A stretch of DNA of 64,000 nt, from the NCBI GenBank assembly GCA_964626205.1, contig CAZVED010000003.1:1-64000 (forward strand). The letters run 5' to 3'. The notes under the pieces were generated by a model. The model had not been told where the DNA came from. It did no database searches and was given only the letters and a program-made list of their open reading frames with translations. Numbering within the stretch: the stretch's first letter is position 1; every line of letters begins with the position of its first letter. Below, in pieces: positions 15,011 through 22,294 of this stretch. The position numbers and the translations under genes are program-made. Origin of the DNA: CAZVED01 sp964626205 (GTDB taxonomy: Bacteria; Patescibacteriota; Patescibacteriia; SG8-24).

Positions 15011-16921
15011 ATGCCAAAGATCCTCGGAATCGACCTCGGAACCACCAACTCGTGTGTCGCTGTCATCGAAGGTGGCCAGCCGAAAGTTATTGAGAACAAA
15101 GAGGGTAACCGCACCACGCCGTCCGTCGTTGCGGTCACCAAGACTGGTGAGCGCCTCGTTGGCCAGATGGCCAAGCGCCAAGCGGTCGTGAACCCGGCCA
15201 ACACCCTGTACTCCATCAAGCGCCTCATGGGACGCCGTTTCAGCGATCCGGAAGTGCAGAAAGAGATGAAGCTCGCTCCGTACCAGATCATCCAAGCGGG
15301 CGACGGCTTGAAGATCAAGATGGGCGACAAGGAGTACACCCCGCAGGAAATTGCGGCGCAGGTGTTGCAGAAGATCAAGGCTGACGCGGAAGAGAAACTC
15401 GGCGAAACCATTACCGAAGCGGTCATCACCGTTCCGGCATACTTCGACGATGCGCAGCGCCAGGCCACCAAGGACGCGGGAGAAATCGCGGGTCTCACGG
15501 TGCGCCGCATCGTTAACGAGCCGACGGCAGCGGCATTGGCGTACGGCTTCGACAAGAAAGCCGGCGGCAAGATCGCGGTGTACGACCTCGGCGGCGGCAC
15601 GTTCGACGTCTCCATTCTCGACGTCGCGCAGGACACGGTCGAAGTGAAGGCAACCAACGGCGACACGCACCTCGGTGGCGACGATTTCGATCAGGTCATC
15701 ATTAACTGGATTTTCGCGGAGTTCCTCAAGTCCGAAGGCATCGACCTTTCCAAGGATGTGCTCGCCAAGCAGCGCATCAAGGAATCCGCCGAGAAGGCGA
15801 AGATTGAGCTCTCCAGCGCCCAGCAGACGGAGATCAACCAGCCGTTCATCACTTCCGACGCCAATGGTCCGAAGCACCTCGTCATGACGCTCACGCGCGC
15901 AAAGCTCGAGGAGCTCGTGCGCGACCTCGTCGACAAGACGCTCGAGCCGTGCAAGAAGGCGCTCAAGGACGCGGGCCTCTCGACCTCCGACATCTCGGAA
16001 GTCGTCATGGTCGGTGGCATGACGCGCATGCCGCTCGTGTTGCAGACGGTGGAGAAGTTCTTCGGCAAGAAGCCGAACGTCTCCGTGAACCCGGATGAGG
16101 TCGTCGCCATCGGTGCAGCGGTCCAGGCTGGCGTGCTCGCGGGCGACGTGAAGGACGTGCTCCTGCTCGACGTGACCCCGCTGTCTCTCGGCATCGAGAC
16201 CATGGGTGGCGTCATGACGCGGCTCATCGAGCGCAACACCACCATCCCGACCTCCAAGACGCAGACCTTCTCGACCGCGGCAGACTCCCAGCCGTCGGTG
16301 GAGATCCACGTGCTCCAGGGTGAGCGCGACATGAGCTCCGACAACAAGACGCTCGGACGCTTCATGCTCGACGGCATCCCGCCGGCACCGCGCGGCGTTC
16401 CGCAGATCGAGGTCAGCTTCGACATCGACGCGAACGGTATCCTCTCCGTGAAGGCCAAGGACAAGGCGTCAGGCAAGGAGCAGAAGATTACTATCACCGC
16501 GTCGACCGGCCTTTCGAAGGAAGAGGTCGAGAAGATGAAGAAGGACGCGGAGCTTCACGCCGATGAAGACAAGAAGAAGCGCGAACTCGTCGAGCTCAAG
16601 AACAACGCGGACACCATGGTCTACACGACCGAGAAGATGTTGAAGGACTACGCGGAGAAGCTCGATGACGAAAAGAAGAAGTCCGTGCAGGAAAAGATCG
16701 ACGCGCTTAAGGCCGTGAAGGATGGCGCGGACGTGGAAGCTATCAAGAAGGCTGCAGACGAACTCACCGATGTCGCACAGAAAGTCGGCGGCGAGATGTA
16801 CCAGCAGGAACAGGCTGCGACGGCTGCCGGTAAGGGCGAAGAGGAGCTCGGTGCCGACCACGACGCCAACAAGGAGGATGGCGCGGTGGATGCTGAGGTT
16901 GTGGATGAGAAGAAGGACTAA
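15011..16921 (+). CDS. dnaK: chaperone DnaK (Hsp70)
   Basis: A full-length 636-residue Hsp70. The actin-like ATPase domain opens with ILGIDLGTTNSCVAV and carries the phosphate-2 motif YDLGGGTFDVSILD and the adenosine motif VGGMTRMPLV. The linker DVLLLDVTPLSLGIET and the substrate-binding domain follow (residues ~385-505). A helical lid and an acidic tail (~505-636) end the protein. The ATG is preferred over an earlier in-frame ATG, which would place the TIR repeat inside the protein. dnaJ follows after 6 nt. Confidence 0.97.
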   Translation: MPKILGIDLGTTNSCVAVIEGGQPKVIENKEGNRTTPSVVAVTKTGERLVGQMAKRQAVVNPANTLYSIKRLMGRRFSDPEVQKEMKLAPYQIIQAGDGLKIKMGDKEYTPQEIAAQVLQKIKADAEEKLGETITEAVITVPAYFDDAQRQATKDAGEIAGLTVRRIVNEPTAAALAYGFDKKAGGKIAVYDLGGGTFDVSILDVAQDTVEVKATNGDTHLGGDDFDQVIINWIFAEFLKSEGIDLSKDVLAKQRIKESAEKAKIELSSAQQTEINQPFITSDANGPKHLVMTLTRAKLEELVRDLVDKTLEPCKKALKDAGLSTSDISEVVMVGGMTRMPLVLQTVEKFFGKKPNVSVNPDEVVAIGAAVQAGVLAGDVKDVLLLDVTPLSLGIETMGGVMTRLIERNTTIPTSKTQTFSTAADSQPSVEIHVLQGERDMSSDNKTLGRFMLDGIPPAPRGVPQIEVSFDIDANGILSVKAKDKASGKEQKITITASTGLSKEEVEKMKKDAELHADEDKKKRELVELKNNADTMVYTTEKMLKDYAEKLDDEKKKSVQEKIDALKAVKDGADVEAIKKAADELTDVAQKVGGEMYQQEQAATAAGKGEEELGADHDANKEDGAVDAEVVDEKKD

Positions 16922-16927
16922 GGCCAC

Positions 16928-17989
16928 ATGTCCAAGGACTACTACAAAATTTTAGGAGTCGACAAGAACGCCTCTGAAGAAGAAATCAAAGCCGCCTTCC
17001 GCAAGAAGGCGCATGAGGTGCATCCCGACAAGTCCGGCGGCGATGAAGCCAAGTTCAAGGAAGTGAACGAGGCGTATCAGGCTTTGGGCAACAAGGAGAA
17101 GCGCGCCAACTATGACCGTTTCGGCACCGCAGAGCCGCAAGGCGGCTTCGGTGGTGGGGGTTTCGGCGGAGGGTTCGGCCAGGGCGGTGTCGAGTTCGAC
17201 ATGAACGATCTTGGCGACATCTTTGGCAACATGTTCGGCGGAGGTGGTCGCGGAGGACGCCGTCCGCAGCAAGGTCGTCCCATCGAGATGGATGCACGCA
17301 TCGCATTCCACGAAGCCGCGTTCGGCACAGAGTACGAAGTGAAGTTGCACAAGGGCGTTGCTTGCGATGACTGTCACGGCTCTGGTGCGGAAAAAGAGAG
17401 CAAGGTCGTCGCTTGCGCGCAGTGTGGCGGTTCCGGCCAAGAAGTCGCGTACCAACGCACCATGCTCGGCACGTTCCAGACGCAGCGCACGTGTTCGCGT
17501 TGCCACGGTCGCGGTAAAGTACCGGAGAAAGAATGCCGTTTGTGCAAAGGCATGGGCATCACCAAAGGACAGAAGACCGTCACGTTCAAGATTCCTGCCG
17601 GCATCAACGACGGCGAAGTGCTCCGTCTTTCCGGTGAAGGCGAGCCGTTACCGTATGGCGCAGGAGCCCCGGGCGATCTCTATCTCACCATCCGCGTCAC
17701 GCCGGACAAGCGTTTCACGCGGAACAATTTCGATATCCATAGCGTCGCAGAGATTGATGTCCCGACGGCCGCTCTCGGCGGTACGGTCACCATCCCCACG
17801 CTCGACGGCGACACCACGCTCCGCGTTCCGGCGGGCACGCAGCCCGGTCAGGTATTCCGACTCAAGGAGAAAGGCATACCGTTCCTCAAGCGAACAGGTA
17901 GGGGAGATATGTACGTAGAACTCCGCGTCGTTATTCCGAAGAAGCTCTCCAAGAAGCAGAAGAAAGCGCTGGAAGAGTGGAACGACTGA
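16928..17989 (+). CDS. dnaJ: co-chaperone DnaJ (Hsp40)
   Basis: A 353-residue type I DnaJ. The J domain (residues ~3-66) has the HPD motif in VHPDKSGG. A Gly/Phe region follows (~70-115). The zinc-binding domain has all four repeats (CDDCHGSG, CAQCGGSG, CSRCHGRG, CRLCKGMG). The C-terminal substrate-binding beta domains complete it. It delivers substrates to DnaK and stimulates its ATPase. Last gene of the operon; a terminator follows at 18004. Confidence 0.97.
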   Translation: MSKDYYKILGVDKNASEEEIKAAFRKKAHEVHPDKSGGDEAKFKEVNEAYQALGNKEKRANYDRFGTAEPQGGFGGGGFGGGFGQGGVEFDMNDLGDIFGNMFGGGGRGGRRPQQGRPIEMDARIAFHEAAFGTEYEVKLHKGVACDDCHGSGAEKESKVVACAQCGGSGQEVAYQRTMLGTFQTQRTCSRCHGRGKVPEKECRLCKGMGITKGQKTVTFKIPAGINDGEVLRLSGEGEPLPYGAGAPGDLYLTIRVTPDKRFTRNNFDIHSVAEIDVPTAALGGTVTIPTLDGDTTLRVPAGTQPGQVFRLKEKGIPFLKRTGRGDMYVELRVVIPKKLSKKQKKALEEWND

Positions 17990-18003
17990 CGTGTGGATAA
18001 GCG

Positions 18004-18028
18004 AAACCGGCCGGAGGGGGCCGGTTTT
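18004..18028 (+). terminator. intrinsic terminator of the chaperone operon
   Basis: AAACCGGCC pairs with GGCCGGTTT around a short loop, followed by TTTG. Confidence 0.85.
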
Positions 18029-18044
18029 GTGCTATGCTTTGGGC

Positions 18045-18668
18045 ATGTTGCCACTTTTTGCTACCACCGTCGTCACGGATACCGGCATGAGCGTCGACCC
18101 GACGCTTGTCGTTCCGGCGTCCGACACTGCCGCCAGCGCCGCTGCCGTCGCCACAGTCGATGTCGTTGAACAATTGTCGCGCGTCAACTGGGCGTCGCCG
18201 TCGTGGGACCTATTCATCGTCCTATTCTTCCTCGTGACGGTGTTCCTGTACGGCATGACGATGGGTCGCGATCGCATCATCGTGATCCTCGTCTCCATCT
18301 ACATGGCGCTCGCGGTCATCTCCAACGCGCCGTTCCTCGGGCAGTTCCACGCAGACATCAACATCAGCCAGTACTTCGCACTGAAGGTGACGACCTTCCT
18401 CGGCATCTTCGTCCTACTGTTCTTCCTGCTGTCGCGGTCCGCGCTGCTCAAGACGTTCGGTGGCATGGCGAACGGTTCCTGGTGGCAGGTGTTCCTCTTC
18501 TCGGTGTTCCATGTCGGGCTGCTCGTGAGCATCACGCTCTCGTTCGTCCCTGCGGAAGCCATCGGTAACCTCGCACCAGTTACGCAGATGTTGTTTGCTT
18601 CTGACGGTGGAAAGTTCTTCTGGGTCGTATCACCTATCATCGCGATGGTCCTCATCAAGAGTGAGTGA
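18045..18668 (+). CDS. multi-spanning membrane protein, 207 aa
   Basis: An Ala/Thr/Val-rich, probably extracytoplasmic start of ~55 residues is followed by about five membrane helices (from WDLFIVLFFLVTVFLYGMTM onward). The family is not known to me beyond looking like a conserved Patescibacteria membrane protein. TATGCT at 18033-18038 ends 6 nt before the ATG, which supports this start and a leaderless mRNA. A strong terminator closes the gene. Confidence 0.72.
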   Translation: MLPLFATTVVTDTGMSVDPTLVVPASDTAASAAAVATVDVVEQLSRVNWASPSWDLFIVLFFLVTVFLYGMTMGRDRIIVILVSIYMALAVISNAPFLGQFHADINISQYFALKVTTFLGIFVLLFFLLSRSALLKTFGGMANGSWWQVFLFSVFHVGLLVSITLSFVPAEAIGNLAPVTQMLFASDGGKFFWVVSPIIAMVLIKSE

Positions 18669-18680
18669 CGGAAAAAGAAA

Positions 18681-18708
18681 ACGACCGGCATGGCGCCGGT
18701 CGTTTTTC
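18681..18708 (+). terminator. intrinsic terminator
   Basis: ACGACCGGC pairs with GCCGGTCGT, followed by TTTTTC. Confidence 0.88.
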
Positions 18709-18724
18709 GTTCCTCTTGTACTCC

Positions 18725-19393
18725 CTAGATGGCTGGTTCTGTACCTGGGAGCTCTTCCTGCGATGCATCCATCATGTCGGCGTCGTTCACGACAGGTTCA
18801 GGCGCCAAGGATGCTGTCACGGAAATCGCATCGAACGATTCCGCGCGGGCGATGTCCGATGCTGCCGTCGCAGAGACGGTCATGCCGACGACGAGATCCG
18901 CGAGGGTGATCTCAGTGAGCGTGTACGGCAGGGGCGGCGTCGGGAGCGGCATCGGTTCGTCGTCCGGACCGATACCTCCAGCGGCTTGGAGCGCAGCGAA
19001 GAACGCATTGGACTCTGCTGTGAATACCTCGGGCGCTTTCTCTGTGGAAAGGGTGAGTGACGTTTCGGACGAGATACGGACACGGCGCGTGGACGGGAAT
19101 GGCGCAGAAGTCGGATCAGGGTTGCGTGTGCTGGAGGAGATGGTGACGACATCGCCATTGATAGCCGTGATAGATCCGGAAACCATGAGTGTCTCTTGTC
19201 CGGCGATGATGCCGGAGAGAGGGGCTTCGGCGATTCGCTCGCGGACGTCCTGCTGCGCCTGTGCGTAGCCGCGCTCGTAAGCGCCGTCGTCCATGCCTGC
19301 TCCGACGACATAGCCGATGCCGCCGCCGATGAGGAGCGCGACGACCGGGATAACGATGGCAGAAGCCTTCGCCTGCTGTATCGGTTGATCCAT
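18725..19393 (-). CDS. membrane-anchored extracytoplasmic protein, 222 aa
   Basis: A single N-terminal membrane helix (ASAIVIPVVALLIGGGIGYVV, residues ~10-30) is followed by an acidic, Thr/Ser-rich domain that should lie outside the cell. The middle part (SGSITAINGDVVTISSSTR..PSTRRVRISSETSLTL, residues ~72-115) looks like an OB- or DUF5666-like beta barrel; a second beta part follows a Pro-rich linker. On the minus strand a TACACT box ends 7 nt before the ATG. A 179-aa frame on the opposite strand is its shadow. Confidence 0.75.
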   Translation of the reverse strand: MDQPIQQAKASAIVIPVVALLIGGGIGYVVGAGMDDGAYERGYAQAQQDVRERIAEAPLSGIIAGQETLMVSGSITAINGDVVTISSSTRNPDPTSAPFPSTRRVRISSETSLTLSTEKAPEVFTAESNAFFAALQAAGGIGPDDEPMPLPTPPLPYTLTEITLADLVVGMTVSATAASDIARAESFDAISVTASLAPEPVVNDADMMDASQEELPGTEPAI

Positions 19394-19531
19394 AGGAAGT
19401 AGTGTAAGGAGAGCTTAAAGATGATTGTCGGATGCAGTATACCATGTGCGCCTCGCGGTTATCGGACATGTGGATAACGCTTTATATAAGAGGCGGGGAC
19501 GCACGTGCTATAGTACGCTTATCCTACGACC

Positions 19532-20365
19532 ATGAGCCGACCAGCAAAATCGACACCGGCCGTCGGGAGGCGCAGCGCTGCAGCGCGCCCCGTTTCGGTT
19601 TCTGTTGAGCGGTCGTCCATTGGTCTCATGGCACTCGGCGCGGTCGTGAGCGCCATTGTGAGCGGCATGTTGGTCAACGTGGTCGATGCCGCAGTCTGGC
19701 AAGGTCCGCCAGCTGGCACGCCTCCGGCGAACAACCGTCCGTTCGTCATCTGGAACAGCGAGGACGCTGGCTTGCAGCAGACCGATGCGTCCATCAGCGT
19801 GGATGGCATGCTCATGCTCGGCAGTGCCGCCTCCGTGCTCGCGCCGAGCGAGAACCTCATCTACGGCAATACCGACACCTCGTCCACCGGCAACCTTCTT
19901 CTCTTGCAGACGGAGTCCGTAGACCGGTTCCGTGTCACCACGTCTGGCGACGCGACCTTTGCTGGCGACGTGAAAGCAAGCGGCTGCTTTGGAGCGACGT
20001 TCGTCGGTCTTACCCCGACGCTGTATCACGGATCGCTCGGCGCGGTCGGGAGCTACTACGCTGCAGACAACCGGTGTCAGTCTGCGTTTCCGGGGGCGCA
20101 CGTCTGTCGCCCGGAAGAAATCTTGGAGAGCATCAGCTGCTCCGTTCCTGGCGACCCCATCCGCACCATCGCGAACGGCAGCATGGGATGGGTGAACGGA
20201 GGACCTCCGGGGCACACCTCGAACGGTAACGACTGCAACGGGTGGCAGAGCACGGCAGCGACGCATCTCGGGAAGTTCTGGATCTTCCATCAGACCACAG
20301 GCGGCACGGGCACGCAGACCACCTGTAATGCAGCTGGAGGGCTACGATTCTCCTGCTGCCGGTAA
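19532..20365 (+). CDS. membrane-anchored surface protein with C-terminal GPPG/CC domain, 277 aa
   Basis: A basic N-terminus and one membrane helix (residues ~30-53) export the rest. A short linker with GPPAGTPPANN follows. The middle is a small tail-fibre-like beta part (VDRFRVTTSGDATFAGDVKA, ~129-148). The last ~120 residues are a Cys-rich domain with CRPEEIL, then WVNGGPPGHTSNGNDCNGW, and a final SCCR. The same domain ends the next protein. TATCCT ends 6 nt before the ATG, predicting a leaderless mRNA. First gene of a three-gene surface cluster; likely a surface adhesin. Confidence 0.75.
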   Translation: MSRPAKSTPAVGRRSAAARPVSVSVERSSIGLMALGAVVSAIVSGMLVNVVDAAVWQGPPAGTPPANNRPFVIWNSEDAGLQQTDASISVDGMLMLGSAASVLAPSENLIYGNTDTSSTGNLLLLQTESVDRFRVTTSGDATFAGDVKASGCFGATFVGLTPTLYHGSLGAVGSYYAADNRCQSAFPGAHVCRPEEILESISCSVPGDPIRTIANGSMGWVNGGPPGHTSNGNDCNGWQSTAATHLGKFWIFHQTTGGTGTQTTCNAAGGLRFSCCR

Positions 20366-20419
20366 AGCTGTGCGAAGCGGAAGAAAGACGCTATACTTGA
20401 ATCGAAAGACGCGACACGT

Positions 20420-22291
20420 ATGCGACAGTACCTCATGACCATGTTCCGCATCACGCTCTTCGCCACGATGCTCGCGATGACAGCATTTTTTGTTCCGAGC
20501 GTTTCCGCGCAGACCTATCCCTATAACAGCACGCAGGAGACGCATGCCTGTCCCACGAGCGGTCCAGGTGTCACCTGTATCGGCGGACAGCTCTACCGCT
20601 CCACAGACGCCTCCTGTCAGAACGACCCGCGTCCAGGAGCAAACGCGACGCAACTCTTTGCGTGTGCGTCGGTGAGCTTCGTCTGCAATACGTCGAGTTA
20701 TCCATGTGCAGGATGTTCCGCTGCGACCTCGACGGTCGGCGCGACGTGTACCAGCCCTACAGGCGGTAGGTTTACCAACCAATGCGGAGCGTGTAGTTGT
20801 CCAAGTGGCACGCAGATTTGTTCCGCGTCGAACACGTGCGTCGCGGTCATCGCGTGTCCGACGGGCACCACGTTCGACCCGTGCACCAACTCCTGCTCCA
20901 CGCCCTACATTTTGAACAACCAAGTCACTCCGCAGAACGGTACCATCAACCTGACGGGCGACCTCACTTCCACCGCAGGCAACGTGCGGCTCGCCGGTAC
21001 CAGTGCGAACCAAGGCGATCTTTTCATGGTGAACGGCAAAGCCATTCGCGTGGACGGTGCGGCGCCGATGTCGTTGAACATCGGCAACTACGGCGGTGGC
21101 TCCTTCCAGATGAACGTCGCTGGTTTAGTGACGTCGCAGTCGCTCCGTTTGACGACCGGCGCTGCCGCCGGGCGCGTGCTCACGTCCGACGCGACGGGTA
21201 ACGCGACGTGGCAGACAGTAGATGTCGGCGCCAGCGTTCCCGGAGCAGCAGGGCAGACGCTCTGGCATGATGGTTCTACGTGGGTTGCGAACAGTAGAAT
21301 GTCCGTCGGTGGCGGGGCAATTACGATCGGTCCGGGCTCGTCGCCTACATTGCAAATCTACGACGGCAATCTCCAGGTCGACGGCGCGTTGACGGCAGGA
21401 AGCACAACCGGACTCTTCCAGTGGAGAGGTGCCATGCGTTCGACGGGCGAGAATGCCGGAACGCCAGCTTTGCAGCTTTTCCGAACGGGAGGTATTACCG
21501 CGTCTGACCTCATTCAGACGTATGTCGGGAACCTCGGGTCCAATCCGGCGCTCTTCGTCAAAGGAAGCGGGCGAGCCGGGCTCGGCACCGACAATCCGGG
21601 CTTCCGTCTCGATGTCCGCGATGATGCCGGAGCAGGAGGGACGGCGATGATCCGCATCAACCAGGATAATGTGACGCGTCTCTGGACCGGTTTGCGGCTC
21701 GATCGTCAGACGAATGAACGGTGGTTCCTCGGCATGGACGCGACAGCGGGCGACTCCCTGTTATTCCGCAGGAACAGCACCACGAACGACCTCGTCATCG
21801 ACGGTACGACTGGCAAGGTAACAGTCGCGTCTTTGCAGGTGACAGGTGGTGCCAGCGCAGGGCAAGTGCTGACTTCCGATGCTTCTGGTAACGCGACATG
21901 GCAGGCACCGGCAGCCGGTGGTGCCTGTGCGGCCACGCGCCAGTTCGTTGGTGTGACAGCAGCGACGTACGATGGTAACCGTGGTGGCTATAAAGCTGCG
22001 GACGCGCTCTGCGGCGCGTTCGATTCCGGTAGTACTGTCTGCACGGCGGAGGAGATTCTGAACAGCTATAAGTGCTCGACGGGGTCGGATGCCATCGCAT
22101 CGGCGACCGGATCCGCATGGATCAACCAAGGTCCGCCGGGCTTCACCGCATACAGCAATGACTGCGACGGGTGGACGTCGAACGCTGCGGGATATTACGG
22201 GCGTCTTTGGACATTCGAGTGGACAACCGGAGGAAAGGCGACGGTTCGCGAGTGCAATATCTCACCTCTTCAGTTCGCTTGCTGCAAATAA
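20420..22291 (+). CDS. exported fibre-like surface protein with GPPG/CC domain, 623 aa
   Basis: A clear signal peptide (cleavage after SVSAQ, residue ~31) is followed by a Cys-rich module (~32-160) that includes PCAGCSAATSTVGATC and TNQCGACSCPSGT. The middle (~170-490) holds tail-fibre-like repeats such as AGRVLTSDATGNATWQ and AGQVLTSDASGNATWQAP. The C-terminal ~120 residues match the end of the previous protein (CTAEEIL, WINQGPPGFT, DCDGW, final FACCK). Cys content implies disulphides outside the cytoplasm. The next gene starts 3 nt after the stop. Confidence 0.8.
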   Translation: MRQYLMTMFRITLFATMLAMTAFFVPSVSAQTYPYNSTQETHACPTSGPGVTCIGGQLYRSTDASCQNDPRPGANATQLFACASVSFVCNTSSYPCAGCSAATSTVGATCTSPTGGRFTNQCGACSCPSGTQICSASNTCVAVIACPTGTTFDPCTNSCSTPYILNNQVTPQNGTINLTGDLTSTAGNVRLAGTSANQGDLFMVNGKAIRVDGAAPMSLNIGNYGGGSFQMNVAGLVTSQSLRLTTGAAAGRVLTSDATGNATWQTVDVGASVPGAAGQTLWHDGSTWVANSRMSVGGGAITIGPGSSPTLQIYDGNLQVDGALTAGSTTGLFQWRGAMRSTGENAGTPALQLFRTGGITASDLIQTYVGNLGSNPALFVKGSGRAGLGTDNPGFRLDVRDDAGAGGTAMIRINQDNVTRLWTGLRLDRQTNERWFLGMDATAGDSLLFRRNSTTNDLVIDGTTGKVTVASLQVTGGASAGQVLTSDASGNATWQAPAAGGACAATRQFVGVTAATYDGNRGGYKAADALCGAFDSGSTVCTAEEILNSYKCSTGSDAIASATGSAWINQGPPGFTAYSNDCDGWTSNAAGYYGRLWTFEWTTGGKATVRECNISPLQFACCK

Positions 22292-22294
22292 CCT

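Noticed and set aside
14924..16309. Long minus-strand frame opposite dnaK
   Set aside because: It is the codon-bias shadow of dnaK; its residues are Arg/Leu/Val-rich with no family motifs.
18729..19268. 179-codon plus-strand frame at 18.7-19.3 kb
   Set aside because: The minus strand carries a membrane-anchored protein with a promoter at the right distance, and the plus frame has no start signals.
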